Origin: JBOFGK01 sp051649085
GTDB taxonomy: Bacteria; Bacillota_I; Bacilli_A; UBA3375
Direction of reading: 5' to 3'
Assembly: GCA_051649085.1 (NCBI GenBank)
Contig: JBOFGK010000034.1
Coordinates: 103,954 to 167,953 of the forward strand
Length of the DNA: 64,000 nt
In this document: one piece after another, positions 50,248-59,494 of the stretch
Layout: every line of letters starts with the position of its first letter
Numbering within the stretch: position 1 is the stretch's first letter
The notes under the pieces: generated by a model
The model's database searches: none
Seen by the model: the letters and a program-made list of their open reading frames with translations, nothing else
Told to the model about the DNA's origin: nothing
Made by a program: the position numbers and the translations under genes

Positions 50248-50510
50248 AATATAAAATCTATTACACGAAAGTTGCTACAAAAGATATAGAAAAACTTAAG
50301 AAAAGTGGACTTGCAAATAATGCGCTCAAATTAATTGAATTAATTAAGCGTGATCCATTTGAACAATCCCCAAGATATAAACGGTTGTTAGGAAATATGG
50401 TTGGTTGCTATTCTCGAAGAATTAATTTTAAACATCGGTTAGTATATACTGTTGATTTAAGTAAACAAGAAATAATTGTTTTACGAATGTGGTCTCACTA
50501 TGAAGAATAA
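50241..50510 (+). CDS. Txe/YoeB-family mRNA-cleaving toxin
   Basis: An 89-aa RelE-superfamily ribonuclease that would cut mRNA on the ribosome. Typical features are KDIEKLKKSGL near residue 14, RDPFEQSPRYKRLLGNMVGCYSRRINFKHRLVY in sections (residues ~36-70) with the SRRIN-x2-HRLVY motif, and the C-terminal MWSHYEE carrying the catalytic His/Tyr. Catalytic residues appear intact. The start is GTG inside the antitoxin gene, which keeps toxin expression low and coupled. Confidence 0.88.
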   Translation: MVEYKIYYTKVATKDIEKLKKSGLANNALKLIELIKRDPFEQSPRYKRLLGNMVGCYSRRINFKHRLVYTVDLSKQEIIVLRMWSHYEE

Positions 50511-50534
50511 AATTTTATGATGCGATTAAAAATG

Positions 50535-50558
50535 CTCCTACATGATGTAGGAGTTTTA
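50535..50558 (+). terminator. Intrinsic terminator after the toxin gene
   Basis: CTCCTACA (50535-50542) pairs with TGTAGGAG (50546-50553), loop TGA, flanked by AAAAATG and TTTTATT. Confidence 0.8.
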
Positions 50559-50662
50559 TTCGTTGTAAAGTAGCTCTGCATTGTGTTTACTAGCTAAAGA
50601 AAATAATGTAATAATATTTAAAACTTGTTTATCTAAAAACTTGAGAAAAAATAATTGTATAA

Positions 50663-50745
50663 TTACTTGATTGCATTCCTAACCCTAGCTAATGACTCTT
50701 CGACAGTATAGCCGGTTTCCCCGTTTTATCTACATACTTCCTCCT
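50663..50745 (-). pseudogene. Relic of a reverse-strand small gene
   Basis: On the minus strand AGGAGG (50740-50745) precedes ATG 50733-50735, but the next codon is TAG. A different frame then reads GETGYTVEESLARVRNAIK and ends at TAA 50663-50665. This looks like a small protein's C-terminus, similar in style to antitoxin tails, joined to a start site after a deletion. It may be what remains of another toxin-antitoxin module. The short length keeps this uncertain. Confidence 0.35.
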
Positions 50746-50857
50746 ATATTTATTCTACATATATTATAAAAAAATTATACTATTAAATCATATTGTTGTC
50801 AATCTATAAATGTGTTTTACAAACAGACCTGATTATATGTTTTTTGCTAAAAGGAAA

Positions 50858-50901
50858 GGGGACAAAAAGTAAAAAAACAGTTGAGAAATATTTGATAAAA
50901 T
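50858..50901 (+). promoter_or_regulatory. Conserved GGGGACAAAAA element with extended -10 (site 2)
   Basis: GGGGACAAAAAGTAAAAAAA begins at 50858. TAAAAT (50896-50901), with TG-A before it, lies exactly 38 nt from the first G, as at 29585-29628. There is no -35 box. It precedes the secreted-protein gene at 50921 by 20 nt. Confidence 0.6.
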
Positions 50902-50920
50902 ATGAATAGAAAGGAGTAAA

Positions 50921-51301
50921 ATGTTTTCGAAAAAGATGTTAGTTGTAGCCGTTTGCACAGTTCTAGTATTAATGCAACAAGTTGGATTTGTTGCAGCTAT
51001 GTTACCAAATGGATTTGTAAAAACAAATTGCTTTTATCAAACGGCGACAGCAGAAGCGTATTATCGCTATAATCCGATTACCTTAGAAAATGGTGAATTA
51101 GAAAAAGCAGATGTTGTTTTCTATCGTTTGGATGAGACAGGTAATCGTGTAGAGTTACAAAGAAGAGAAGCGATGACAACAGGGAATGGAGAAGCAATTT
51201 CTACATTTAGACCGAGTTCTTGTGGTCCTGGTTTAATTGCAACCTTGGAAGTGGATGGCGTAGTAATTGCACAAACAGATGTAGTATCAAATGTAGAATA
51301 A
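50921..51301 (+). CDS. Small secreted protein
   Basis: A 126-aa protein with a clear signal peptide (basic MFSKK, hydrophobic VVAVCTVLVLM, likely cut after FVAA near residue 26). The mature part (~100 aa) is rich in beta-type residues, with two Cys (TNCFYQ and SSCGPG) that may form one disulfide. It has no membrane anchor or sortase motif, so it should be released. No family recognised. It shares the GGGGAC promoter element with the secreted-protein cassette at 29.9-31.2 kb. AAAGGAG lies before ATG; a terminator follows. Confidence 0.65.
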   Translation: MFSKKMLVVAVCTVLVLMQQVGFVAAMLPNGFVKTNCFYQTATAEAYYRYNPITLENGELEKADVVFYRLDETGNRVELQRREAMTTGNGEAISTFRPSSCGPGLIATLEVDGVVIAQTDVVSNVE

Positions 51302-51307
51302 AAATAG

Positions 51308-51352
51308 AGCATCACCTAATCTAATTAAAGATGGGTGATGCTATGTCTTTAT
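51308..51352 (+). terminator. Intrinsic terminator after the secreted-protein gene
   Basis: AGCATCACC (51308-51316) pairs with GGTGATGCT (51334-51342); the tail after it is only moderately T-rich. Confidence 0.6.
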
Positions 51353-51569
51353 TTAAAGGGTATTTAAAAATAAACATCTATATGGTATGTCTATTGATTA
51401 CGATTTTATTCTTTATGAAGTTTCAAATTTAATTAGTTGTAATGGAGATTTTGTAAATGCTCAAGAAGTGAATAGTCAAAACATATACTTTACAATACTG
51501 AAAAAGAATGGTATACTATTTTTAAATATTAAGATTATGTATAAAAGTATAGAGGGTTTGGAAAAATGA
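51343..51569 (+). pseudogene. Possible frameshifted small membrane or secreted protein gene
   Basis: Frame 1 (51343-51432) encodes 29 residues with a membrane or signal-like segment (INIYMVCLLITILFFMKF). Frame 2 (ATG 51387 to TGA 51569, 60 codons) continues with NLISCNGDFVNAQEVNSQN and a hydrophobic strand region. Joined near 51425 they would give a signal-plus-domain protein of ~75 residues. Neither start has a good ribosome site. It may be a decayed gene; confidence is low. Confidence 0.25.
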
Positions 51570-51830
51570 TGGAAATAGACAAGACGAAAAAGGATGTGGA
51601 ATGCAAATGAGATGATCGAAATCCATTTGAATCAACCAAAATAAATAGGAAGCGAAATAAAGAAAGTTAAGAGATAGGATTACTCTGAATCAACACTTTT
51701 TTACTATTATGTTGATCCTTATTCACATTGTTGTATTTAGAATTTTGCAATTTTAATTAAACAAGATTGAGATAGTTTTGAAAATAAAGTTGAATGTGTG
51801 TCGAAGTTATTAAAAAAGAAAGAAGAAAAC

Positions 51831-52229
51831 ATGAAAAAAAAGTATATAATTATAATCGCGTTGCTAATAGGCTTAAGTTATTTCGTTTGGAAACAACCGC
51901 ATGATTATTCAACAGAAAATAATAATGTAGCTGTTCAAAATGTTGGTAGTCCATTGTATGATAAAGCAGAAATTCAAAAAGCGAGTGAAGTTATAAAATC
52001 AAGTATAAATGATCTTCCTGATGTACAAATCCAAACAATTAAATTTGATCAAAAAATGCAGTCGAATGATTTAAATAATAAACAAACGATGGATTTTGAA
52101 GTTGTGTTTAAAACAGGAAGAAATCCAGTTAAGGCATTAAATAAGAATAGTGTGTACAAATATCACTATTTGTTAGAAAAAAATAATGTCTCTGGAACAT
52201 GGGAAATTGTAAACAGTGGTATGGGTTAA
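51831..52229 (+). CDS. Hypothetical membrane-anchored or secreted protein
   Basis: A 132-aa protein with a basic start (MKKKY), one hydrophobic segment (IIIIALLIGLSYFVW, residues 6-20) and a hydrophilic exterior domain of ~110 residues ending TWEIVNSGMG. There is no lipobox Cys, so it is probably a signal-anchor or cleaved secreted protein. The start is ATG 51831 behind AGAAAGAAG; an in-frame upstream start at 51798 would add 11 residues. It is the last gene before the S10 operon. Family not recognised, although the ending resembles small DUF4829-type exported proteins. Confidence 0.5.
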   Translation: MKKKYIIIIALLIGLSYFVWKQPHDYSTENNNVAVQNVGSPLYDKAEIQKASEVIKSSINDLPDVQIQTIKFDQKMQSNDLNNKQTMDFEVVFKTGRNPVKALNKNSVYKYHYLLEKNNVSGTWEIVNSGMG

Positions 52230-52264
52230 AAGTATTTAAAGTAAGAGATGTATAAATAGATTAC

Positions 52265-52298
52265 GTAAATCAGCTAGTTATAGTTGATTTACTTTTTT
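52265..52298 (+). terminator. Strong intrinsic terminator before the S10 operon
   Basis: GTAAATCAGCTA (52265-52276) pairs with TAGTTGATTTAC (52281-52292), loop GTTA, followed by TTTTTT. Confidence 0.92.
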
Positions 52299-52445
52299 AA
52301 TTAATCAACATTAAGTGCTTAATGAAGAAAAATTTAACTAAATATTAAATTGAAATATTAATGCTGATTGGCAACAAAAATACTGCTTAAAATTTTGAAC
52401 ACACAAAACTACATATAAAAAACATTGAGAAAAAAAGAAAAAAGC

Positions 52446-52474
52446 TTGATGTTTGCAAAAAAACATGCTATAAT
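52446..52474 (+). promoter_or_regulatory. S10 operon promoter
   Basis: TTGATG (52446-52451), 17-nt spacer, TATAAT (52469-52474) with TG-C extended -10. Strong and expected for ribosomal genes. Confidence 0.88.
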
Positions 52475-52480
52475 TGTTAA

Positions 52481-52526
52481 GGCGTTTATAAGTATTAGAT
52501 GGTAAATTTCTAACACACCCGACGCC
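52481..52526 (+). promoter_or_regulatory. S10 leader hairpin
   Basis: GGCGT (52481-52485) pairs with ACGCC (52522-52526) and TTAGA (52495-52499) with TCTAA (52509-52513). It forms a short leader structure right after the predicted start of transcription. It could be an autoregulatory site, but no protein-binding match is recognised. Confidence 0.4.
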
Positions 52527-52554
52527 ATGTAAACAGAGATGTAAAGGAGGCTTT

Positions 52555-52860
52555 ATGGCTAAAAAAATTAAAATCAAGCTTAAAGGTTACGACTACAAGC
52601 TACTTGATGGTTCAGTAAATCAAATTGTAACGCAAGTTGAAAAGAGTGGTGCCAAAGTAATTGGACCAGTGCCTTTACCAACTGAGAGAAATGTATACAC
52701 GATTTTACGTGCGGTACATAAATACAAAGACTCTCGTGAACAATTCGAAATTAGAACTCACAAGAGACTAATTGAAATTGAAAATGCTAGTGCAGAAACT
52801 GCAGACGTATTATCAAGAATCGCAATTCCAGCAGGAGTACTTGTTGAAGTAAAAATGTAA
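52555..52860 (+). CDS. rpsJ: 30S ribosomal protein S10
   Basis: First gene of the S10-spc operon, 101 aa. Binds the head of the 30S subunit and, as NusE, takes part in transcription antitermination. [16 protein letters not shown] and [22 protein letters not shown] (in sections) are the family features. GGAGG lies 5 nt before ATG. Order S10-L3-L4-L23-L2 is standard. Confidence 0.97.
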   Translation: MAKKIKIKLKGYDYKLLDGSVNQIVTQVEKSGAKVIGPVPLPTERNVYTILRAVHKYKDSREQFEIRTHKRLIEIENASAETADVLSRIAIPAGVLVEVKM

Positions 52861-52900
52861 TGATAAACATTATGACACAAACTAAAGAAAGAGGTGTTCG

Positions 52901-53641
52901 ATGATGAAAGGAATCGTAGGAAGAAAAATTGGAATGTCGCAAGTGTTCGCAAAAAGTGGAGAATTAATCCCAGTAACAGTTGTACAAGTTCCAAGTAACG
53001 TAGTAACACAAATTAAAACAATGGAAACAGACAAATACTGTGCAATTCAGTTGGGTGTGGAAGACAAGAAAGAAAAAGCTTCTAATAAACCAGAAATGGG
53101 GCACGTTGCAAAAGCTAACACTGCACCAAAAAGAATTTACAAAGAGTTACGTCTAGATGAAGAAACAGTTGCAAACTATGAACTAGGTAAAGAATTAACA
53201 GTTGATATTTTTGAAGCTGGAGAAATGGTAGATGTACAAGGTACTTCTAAAGGGAAGGGATTCCAAGGGGTTATTAAACGTCATGGACAATCTCGTGGAC
53301 CTATGGCTCACGGTTCTCGTTACCACAGAAGACCAGGTTCGATGGGAGCGGTAGCGCCAGCTGTATTTAAAGGTAAAAACTTACCAGGACAAACAGGTGG
53401 AGAAACTGTAACTGTGCAAAACTTAGAAATCATTATGGTTGATGTAGAAACAAGTACAATTATGGTTAAAGGAAATATTCCTGGAGCTAAAAAATCATTT
53501 GTATTCATCAAATCAACTATTAAAAACGTACAACCAACAGAAAAAAGAGATTTAGTATCATACGCTGTAGCAACTGAAGAAGTAGCTGCTGTTGAAACTG
53601 AAGCTGTTGATAACGCTGTTGAAGTAAAAGAAGAAGAGTAA
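52901..53641 (+). CDS. rplC: 50S ribosomal protein L3 with acidic tail
   Basis: Early-assembly 23S rRNA-binding protein. [14 protein letters not shown] at the N-terminus, [16 protein letters not shown] near residue 112 and [12 protein letters not shown] near 138 are typical. It is 246 aa, about 35 longer than most L3 proteins, because of an acidic Val/Glu-rich tail (last ~25 residues, for example VEVKEEE). GAGGTG lies just before ATGATG; either ATG could be used. Confidence 0.96.
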   Translation: MMKGIVGRKIGMSQVFAKSGELIPVTVVQVPSNVVTQIKTMETDKYCAIQLGVEDKKEKASNKPEMGHVAKANTAPKRIYKELRLDEETVANYELGKELTVDIFEAGEMVDVQGTSKGKGFQGVIKRHGQSRGPMAHGSRYHRRPGSMGAVAPAVFKGKNLPGQTGGETVTVQNLEIIMVDVETSTIMVKGNIPGAKKSFVFIKSTIKNVQPTEKRDLVSYAVATEEVAAVETEAVDNAVEVKEEE

Positions 53642-53650
53642 GGAGGACAA

Positions 53651-54274
53651 ATGGCAAAAATAGATGTTTTAAACTTAGAAGGAACAAAAGTAGACACTAT
53701 CGAAATAGCTGATGACATTTTTGCAATCACTCCAAATAAACAAGCATTATACGATGCAGTAATTATGCAAAGAGCGTCACTTAGACAAGGAACACACGCG
53801 ACTAAAGGACGTAGTGAAGTTCGTGGTGGTGGAAAGAAACCATGGAAGCAAAAAGGAACTGGACGTGCAAGACAAGGTACGATTCGTGCGCCACAATGGA
53901 AAGGTGGAGGGACAGTATTTGGACCAACTCCAAGAAGTTATGGATACAAAATCAACCGTAAAGTTAGAAGACTTGCTTTAATTAGTGCATTAGCGCTTAA
54001 GTTTAGTGAAGGTAAAGTTGTCGTTGTTGAAGAATTAAACTTCGCACAACCTAAAACAAAAGATATGTTAGCGGCATTAAACGGAGTAAATGCTACTCGT
54101 AAACCGTTAATCGTAACTGGAAACTATGACGAGAATGTATTCTTATCAGCAAGAAATATTCCAGGAGCTATCAACCTTGATGTTCGTGGATTAAACGTAT
54201 TAGATATTATGAGTGCACACTCATTAGTATTAACAAAAGACGCAATCAAAATGATTGAGGAGGTGCTTGGATAA
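53651..54274 (+). CDS. rplD: 50S ribosomal protein L4
   Basis: Exit-tunnel protein, 207 aa. The extended loop [23 protein letters not shown] in sections (residues ~55-80) is the part reaching the tunnel. AGGAGG lies before ATG. Its TAA overlaps the rplW start (TAATG). In many bacteria L4 represses this operon, but no such site can be shown here. Confidence 0.97.
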   Translation: MAKIDVLNLEGTKVDTIEIADDIFAITPNKQALYDAVIMQRASLRQGTHATKGRSEVRGGGKKPWKQKGTGRARQGTIRAPQWKGGGTVFGPTPRSYGYKINRKVRRLALISALALKFSEGKVVVVEELNFAQPKTKDMLAALNGVNATRKPLIVTGNYDENVFLSARNIPGAINLDVRGLNVLDIMSAHSLVLTKDAIKMIEEVLG

Positions 54275-54564
54275 TGAATAGAGCTTACGAAATTATTAAA
54301 AGACCAATCATCACAGAAAAAGCACTAAAAGACGTAGAAAACAAAGTATATGTATTCGAAGTTGAAAAAGGTGTAAATAAAACTCACGTTAAAGAAGCAA
54401 TTGAATCTTTATACGAAGTACAAGTTGCGAAAGTAAATGTACAAAACACTAAAGCAAAACCAAAAAGAGTTGGGAAATATGCTGGTTACCGTAGTGGATA
54501 CCGTAAAGCAACAGTTACCCTAAAAAAAGACTCGAAACCAATTTCTGCATTTGAAGAAAATTAA
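54274..54564 (+). CDS. rplW: 50S ribosomal protein L23
   Basis: Protein at the tunnel exit that docks trigger factor and SRP, 96 aa. IIKRPIITEKAL at the start and YVFEVEKGVNKTHVKEAIE are diagnostic. The start codon overlaps the rplD stop, with GAGG upstream inside rplD. Confidence 0.96.
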   Translation: MNRAYEIIKRPIITEKALKDVENKVYVFEVEKGVNKTHVKEAIESLYEVQVAKVNVQNTKAKPKRVGKYAGYRSGYRKATVTLKKDSKPISAFEEN

Positions 54565-54578
54565 GATAAGGAGGCAAA

Positions 54579-55412
54579 GTGGCAGTTAAAAGTTATAAAG
54601 CGACAACAAATGGACGTCGTAACATGTCAGTACTTGAATATAAAAAAGTATTAACGACTGATAAACCAGAAAAAAGTTTATTGGCGCCAAAGAAGAAAAA
54701 CGCTGGACGTAATAACCAAGGTAGAATTACAGTTCGTCACCAAGGTGGTGGAGCTAAACAAAAATACCGTATCATTGATTTCAAAAGAAACAAAGATGCA
54801 ATCCCTGGACGTGTAGCAACGATTGAGTACGATCCAAACAGAACAGCAAATATCGCGTTAATCAACTACGCTGATGGTGAAAAAAGATATATCTTAGCAC
54901 CAAAAGGATTAGTTGTAGGTCAAGAAATTATTTCAGGAACTGAAGCAGATATTAAAGTTGGGAATGCACTACCACTTGCAAACATGCCTGTAGGTACATT
55001 AATTCACAACATCGAACTTAAGCCAAACAAAGGTGGACAATTAGTACGTTCAGCTGGTGTTAGTGCGCAAGTTTTAGGTAAAGAAGACAAATACGTTTTA
55101 ATCCGTTTAGCTAGTGGTGAAGTTCGTAAAATTTTAGCAACTTGTCGTGCGACAGTTGGTGAGGTTGGAAACGAAGCTCACGAGCTTGTAAAAATTGGTA
55201 AAGCAGGACGTAAGAGACACATGGGTGTTAGACCAACTGTTCGTGGATCAGTTATGAACCCAGTAGATCACCCACACGGTGGAGGGGAAGGACGTGCACC
55301 AATCGGTCGTAAGTCACCAATGACACCTTGGGGTAAACCAGCTCTTGGACTTAAAACACGTAAGAAAAACAAAGCATCAAACAAATATATCGTTCGTGGA
55401 CGTAAGAAATAA
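54579..55412 (+). CDS. rplB: 50S ribosomal protein L2
   Basis: Peptidyl-transferase-region protein, 277 aa. The conserved [24 protein letters not shown] region (in sections, residues ~228-252) includes the His important for activity. GTG is the start, 6 nt after AAGGAGG. Confidence 0.97.
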   Translation: MAVKSYKATTNGRRNMSVLEYKKVLTTDKPEKSLLAPKKKNAGRNNQGRITVRHQGGGAKQKYRIIDFKRNKDAIPGRVATIEYDPNRTANIALINYADGEKRYILAPKGLVVGQEIISGTEADIKVGNALPLANMPVGTLIHNIELKPNKGGQLVRSAGVSAQVLGKEDKYVLIRLASGEVRKILATCRATVGEVGNEAHELVKIGKAGRKRHMGVRPTVRGSVMNPVDHPHGGGEGRAPIGRKSPMTPWGKPALGLKTRKKNKASNKYIVRGRKK

Positions 55413-55427
55413 TAAAGGAGGTTTACT

Positions 55428-55703
55428 ATGGCGAGAAGTTTAAAAAAAGGACCATTCGTAGATGATCACTTAATGAAAAAAGTTATTGCTGCAAATGAAG
55501 CTACAAAAAAAGAAGTAATTAAAACATGGTCAAGAAGATCAACTATATTTCCTCAGTTCATCGGTTTAACTTTCGGGGTGCATAATGGACGTGAGCACGT
55601 ACCTGTGCATGTAACTGAAGACATGGTAGGACACAAATTAGGTGAATTCGCACCAACAAGAACATACCGCGGACACGGTGTTGACCGTAAAGCGAAAAGA
55701 TAA
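55428..55703 (+). CDS. rpsS: 30S ribosomal protein S19
   Basis: 30S head protein near the A site, 91 aa. [15 protein letters not shown] and [17 protein letters not shown] are typical. GGAGG precedes ATG. Confidence 0.97.
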   Translation: MARSLKKGPFVDDHLMKKVIAANEATKKEVIKTWSRRSTIFPQFIGLTFGVHNGREHVPVHVTEDMVGHKLGEFAPTRTYRGHGVDRKAKR

Positions 55704-55715
55704 TAAGGAGGCAAA

Positions 55716-56081
55716 ATGGGTAAAGCAAAAAAAGCTGCAAAAATTCAAGCACCACATGCACATGCGAAGATGCAAAGAATTGCTCCTCGTAAAGTGAAAT
55801 TAGTTTTAGACTTAATCCGTGGAACGTCAGTTGAAGAAGCAAAAGTAATATTAAATACAACAGATAAAAGAGCCTCTTTAATCGTGTACAAATTATTATG
55901 TTCAGCTGAAGCAAACGCAATCGAAAACAATGGAATGAATGCTGAGAACTTATATGTTAAAGCATGTTATGCAAATGAAGGTCCAACTTTAAAAAGAATT
56001 AGACCAAGAGCACAAGGTCGTGCATCAGCTATAAATAAAAGAACGTCACACATCACTGTGATTGTAGACGAGGCAAAGTAA
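55716..56081 (+). CDS. rplV: 50S ribosomal protein L22
   Basis: Tunnel-lining protein, 121 aa. [16 protein letters not shown] and the C-terminal loop [22 protein letters not shown] (in sections) are family features. A short Lys/Ala/His extension ([18 protein letters not shown]) precedes the core. GGAGG lies before ATG. Confidence 0.96.
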   Translation: MGKAKKAAKIQAPHAHAKMQRIAPRKVKLVLDLIRGTSVEEAKVILNTTDKRASLIVYKLLCSAEANAIENNGMNAENLYVKACYANEGPTLKRIRPRAQGRASAINKRTSHITVIVDEAK

Positions 56082-56091
56082 GGAGGTAAAC

Positions 56092-56739
56092 ATGGGACAA
56101 AAAGTCAATCCAAATGGTTTAAGAATTGGAATCAATAGAGGATGGAACTCTGTATGGTTTGCTACTAAAGATTATGCAAAGTTTGTTCAAGAAGATGAAA
56201 AAATTAGAGTAACACTTAAGAAAATGTTAGAAGACGCTTTTGTTTCGAAAATCATTATCGAACGTCCAGCTGAGCAATTAGTTGTTAAAATTGTAACAGC
56301 TCGTCCAGGTATTGTTTTAGGACAAGGTGGAGAAAACATTAAAACATTAGAAAAAGCAATTAAGAAAATTAATAAAGAACTTACTAATGTTAATATTGAG
56401 GTTGTAGAAATTACTAACCCAGATCTAGATGCACAAGTAGTGGCTGACATGATTGCAAAACAACTTGTTAACCGTGCTAACTTCCGTATTGTTCAAAAAA
56501 GAGCAATTAGAGATGTTATGCGTGCCGGTGCAAAAGGATGTAAAACTAAAGTTTCAGGTCGTTTAGGTGGAGCAGATATGGCAAGAAGTGAAGGATATAC
56601 AGAAGGTAATGTACCATTACATACGTTACGTGCTGATATTGACTACGCACTTAGTGAGGCCCTAACAATTTACGGACAGTTTGGAGTAAAAGTGTGGATC
56701 TACAAAGGTGAAGTATTACCTACTAAGGAGACAAAATAA
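56092..56739 (+). CDS. rpsC: 30S ribosomal protein S3
   Basis: mRNA-entry protein, 215 aa, with an N-terminal KH domain ([15 protein letters not shown] near residue 66) and a C-terminal S3 domain ([24 protein letters not shown] in sections). The KH loop reads GQGG where most have GRKG. AGGAGG precedes ATG. The stop overlaps rplP. Confidence 0.96.
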   Translation: MGQKVNPNGLRIGINRGWNSVWFATKDYAKFVQEDEKIRVTLKKMLEDAFVSKIIIERPAEQLVVKIVTARPGIVLGQGGENIKTLEKAIKKINKELTNVNIEVVEITNPDLDAQVVADMIAKQLVNRANFRIVQKRAIRDVMRAGAKGCKTKVSGRLGGADMARSEGYTEGNVPLHTLRADIDYALSEALTIYGQFGVKVWIYKGEVLPTKETK

Positions 56740-57152
56740 TGTTAATGCCAAAAAGAACGAAACATAGAAAAGAATTTAAACCTAAATTAAAAGACCGTGC
56801 AAAAAGAGGAACTGAAGTAACATTCGGAGACTACGGATTACAAGCAACTACAAAAGCTTATGTAACAGCAAGACAAATTGAAGCAGCACGTATCGCGATG
56901 ACTCGTTACATGAAACGTAATGGTAAAGTATGGATCAAAATTTTCCCATCTCGTCCGTACACTAAGAAACCTTTAGAGGTTCGTATGGGTAAAGGGAAAG
57001 GTAATGTTGAGGCATGGATTGCTCCAGTTGAACCAGGACGTGTAATGTTTGAAATAAACGGAGTAACAGAAGAAGTAGCTCGTGAAGCATTAAGACTTGC
57101 AGCGCATAAACTACCAGTTAAAACAAAAATAATCAGACGAGAAGGAGAGTAA
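56739..57152 (+). CDS. rplP: 50S ribosomal protein L16
   Basis: Protein at the A-site finger, 137 aa. [14 protein letters not shown] at the start and the [16 protein letters not shown] region (residues ~70-85) are characteristic. The start overlaps the rpsC stop, with AAGGAG inside rpsC. Confidence 0.97.
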   Translation: MLMPKRTKHRKEFKPKLKDRAKRGTEVTFGDYGLQATTKAYVTARQIEAARIAMTRYMKRNGKVWIKIFPSRPYTKKPLEVRMGKGKGNVEAWIAPVEPGRVMFEINGVTEEVAREALRLAAHKLPVKTKIIRREGE

Positions 57153-57153
57153 A

Positions 57154-57357
57154 ATGACAATTTCTGAAATTCGTGAAATGTCAGCAACTGACATTAACCA
57201 AAAAATCACTGAACTTAAAAAAGAATTATTCGAATTACGCTTCCAACTAGCAACTGGTAATTTAAATGACACAGCACAAATTAATAAAATTAAAAAAGAT
57301 GTAGCTCGTTTAAAAACAGTCTTAAATGAATCAGTTGAAGGAGGTACACGTGGATAA
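57154..57357 (+). CDS. rpmC: 50S ribosomal protein L29
   Basis: Two-helix protein at the tunnel exit, 67 aa. [17 protein letters not shown] is the family core. GGAG precedes ATG; its 3' end overlaps rpsQ by 8 nt. Confidence 0.95.
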   Translation: MTISEIREMSATDINQKITELKKELFELRFQLATGNLNDTAQINKIKKDVARLKTVLNESVEGGTRG

Positions 57358-57604
57358 AGTTAAAAGATCATATGTAGGACGTGTTGTTTCTACAAAAATG
57401 GATAAAACAATCACAGTTCTTGTAGAAGGAACTAAAGCACACCCAGTGTACAGTAAAAAAGTGAAAATCTCAAAAAAATATAAAGCTCATGACGAACAAA
57501 ATATCGCAGTGGTTGGAGATCTTGTACGCATTGAAGAATGTCGTCCATTATCAGCTACTAAAAGATGTACATTAGTTGAAGTTGTTCAAAAAGCGATTGA
57601 TTAA
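57350..57604 (+). CDS. rpsQ: 30S ribosomal protein S17
   Basis: OB-fold protein binding 16S helix 11, 84 aa. [19 protein letters not shown] and KYKAHDE are typical. GTG 57350 lies 5 nt after GAAGGAGG and overlaps the end of rpmC; an upstream in-frame ATG at 57326 is inside rpmC and has no site. Confidence 0.95.
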   Translation: MDKVKRSYVGRVVSTKMDKTITVLVEGTKAHPVYSKKVKISKKYKAHDEQNIAVVGDLVRIEECRPLSATKRCTLVEVVQKAID

Positions 57605-57625
57605 TATAAAGGTAGGTGAGATAGA

Positions 57626-57994
57626 ATGATCCAACAAGAAACTAGAATGAAAGTTGCCGACAATAGTGGAGCTAAAGAAGTTTTAACTATTAAAGTATTA
57701 GGTGGAAGTAAACGTAAATACGCAAGAATCGGTGACGAAGTAATCGTAACAGTAAAAAAAGCAACACCAGCCGGAATGGTGAAAAAAGGAGATGTTGTTC
57801 GTGCAGTAGTTGTACGTACTAAGTCAAAAGTTCACCGTGCTGATGGAAGTTACATTGGATTTGATGAAAACGCATGTGTTATTATTAAAGAAGATAAAAC
57901 TCCAAGAGGAACACGTATCTTTGGACCAGTCGCTCGTGAATTACGTGGACGTGGATTCCTTAAAATTGTGTCACTAGCACCAGAAGTATTATAA
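57626..57994 (+). CDS. rplN: 50S ribosomal protein L14
   Basis: Intersubunit-bridge protein, 122 aa. [19 protein letters not shown] and [24 protein letters not shown] (in sections) are near-invariant. AGGTGAG lies before ATG. Confidence 0.97.
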   Translation: MIQQETRMKVADNSGAKEVLTIKVLGGSKRKYARIGDEVIVTVKKATPAGMVKKGDVVRAVVVRTKSKVHRADGSYIGFDENACVIIKEDKTPRGTRIFGPVARELRGRGFLKIVSLAPEVL

Positions 57995-58015
57995 AAGCAG
58001 GAAGGAGGCAATTCT

Positions 58016-58318
58016 ATGTATTTAAAAAAAGGTGATAATGTAATCGTAACAGCAGGTAAAGACAAAGGTAAAGAAGGTGTAGTACTTTCTGTATTAAGAG
58101 CAAAAAACCGTGTTATCGTTGAGAACTTAAATATCGCAAAGAAACACCAAAAACCTGCTCAAGGTATGGATACAGGAATAATCGATAAAGAAATGGCGAT
58201 TCATGCATCAAACGTTATGCTAATCGACCCTAAAACTAAGAAACCAACACGTGTTGGATTCGAATTCAGAGACGGTAAGAAAGTTAGAGTATCAAAAAGT
58301 TCTAACGAAGAAATATAG
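58016..58318 (+). CDS. rplX: 50S ribosomal protein L24
   Basis: Assembly-initiator KOW-domain protein, 100 aa. [18 protein letters not shown] is the KOW motif, with [22 protein letters not shown] later. AAGGAGG precedes ATG. Confidence 0.96.
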   Translation: MYLKKGDNVIVTAGKDKGKEGVVLSVLRAKNRVIVENLNIAKKHQKPAQGMDTGIIDKEMAIHASNVMLIDPKTKKPTRVGFEFRDGKKVRVSKSSNEEI

Positions 58319-58331
58319 AATAGGAGGTTAA

Positions 58332-58880
58332 ATGTCTTATATTAAAACACTATACAATGACGAAGTAAAAAACAAATTAATGACAGATTTTGGATACAAA
58401 TCAATTATGCAAGTTCCAAAAATTGATAAAGTTGTAATTAACTTAGGAATTGGATCATTAGCAGGAAACTCAAAATTAGTTGATGAAACTGTTGAAGAAA
58501 TTAAATTAATTACTGGACAAAAGCCAGTTGTAACACTAGCGAAAAATTCAATTGCAGGATTTAAGCTAAGAGAAGGAATGCCAGTTGGTATTAAAGTAAC
58601 ATTAAGAAACGAAAACATGTATGCTTTCTTAGATAAACTTATTCGTATTTCTCTACCTCGTATTAGAGATTTCCGTGGATTAAGTGCAAACTCATTCGAT
58701 GGGCGTGGAAGCTACACATTTGGATTAAAAGAACAATTAATCTTCCCAGAAATCGATTATGATAAAGTTTCAAAAGTAAAAGGTATGGACGTTACAATTG
58801 TAACAACTGCAAACACTGATGACGAAGGTCGTGCATTATTAGCAGGTCTTGGAATGCCTTTTGTTAAGAAGGGAGCATAA
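58332..58880 (+). CDS. rplE: 50S ribosomal protein L5
   Basis: 5S rRNA-binding protein, 182 aa. Typical segments are [36 protein letters not shown] in sections, and [26 protein letters not shown] precedes ATG. Confidence 0.97.
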   Translation: MSYIKTLYNDEVKNKLMTDFGYKSIMQVPKIDKVVINLGIGSLAGNSKLVDETVEEIKLITGQKPVVTLAKNSIAGFKLREGMPVGIKVTLRNENMYAFLDKLIRISLPRIRDFRGLSANSFDGRGSYTFGLKEQLIFPEIDYDKVSKVKGMDVTIVTTANTDDEGRALLAGLGMPFVKKGA

Positions 58881-58881
58881 T

Positions 58882-59067
58882 ATGGCACGTAAAGCAATGG
58901 TACTTAAGCAACAAAAAAAGCAAAAATTTGCAGTTCGTGAATATACAAGATGTACTCGTTGTGGACGTCCACACGCAGTAATCAGAAAATTTGGTGTATG
59001 CCGTATATGTTTTAGAGAACTTGCGTATGATGGTAAACTACCAGGTGTTCGTAAATCAAGTTGGTAA
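58882..59067 (+). CDS. rpsZ: 30S ribosomal protein S14, zinc-binding type Z
   Basis: A 61-aa S14 of the zinc-ribbon form: C-x2-C in [11 protein letters not shown] and C-x2-C in [11 protein letters not shown]. It ends in PGVRKSSW, as in most Bacillota. AAGGGAG lies 7 nt before ATG 58882; an upstream in-frame start inside rplE is rejected. Confidence 0.96.
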   Translation: MARKAMVLKQQKKQKFAVREYTRCTRCGRPHAVIRKFGVCRICFRELAYDGKLPGVRKSSW

Positions 59068-59084
59068 GATAAAGGAGGTAAACG

Positions 59085-59483
59085 ATGGCAATGACAGATC
59101 CAATAGCAGATATGCTAACAAGAATTCGTAACGCAAATAAAGAGCGTCACGCAGAAGTGAGATTCCCAGCATCAACTAAAAAATCAGCAATTTTAGAAAT
59201 TTTAGTAGCTGAAGGATACATTCAAAAATTCGATACAAAGAATTTAGAAAACAACAAAAAAGAAACAACTGTTACCTTAAAATATAAAGGTGATCGTAGA
59301 GTAATTACAGGTCTTAAAAGAATTTCTAAACCAGGTCTAAGAGTATATGTAGAAAGTGATAATATTCCTTACGTATACAATGGATTAGGAACAGCTATTT
59401 TAACTACTTCTAAAGGTCTTATGACTGATAAAACGGCTCGTAAAGAGCAGATTGGTGGGGAAGTAATTGCCTACATTTGGTAA
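59085..59483 (+). CDS. rpsH: 30S ribosomal protein S8
   Basis: Central-domain assembly protein, 132 aa. [17 protein letters not shown] at the start and [28 protein letters not shown] in sections at the end. In E. coli S8 represses the spc operon. AAGGAGG lies before ATG. Confidence 0.97.
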   Translation: MAMTDPIADMLTRIRNANKERHAEVRFPASTKKSAILEILVAEGYIQKFDTKNLENNKKETTVTLKYKGDRRVITGLKRISKPGLRVYVESDNIPYVYNGLGTAILTTSKGLMTDKTARKEQIGGEVIAYIW

Positions 59484-59494
59484 TTGCGAATAAT

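Noticed and set aside
53320..53730. Reverse-strand frame of 136 codons across rplC/rplD
   Set aside because: Antisense to two certain ribosomal genes, Ser/Thr-rich shadow composition.
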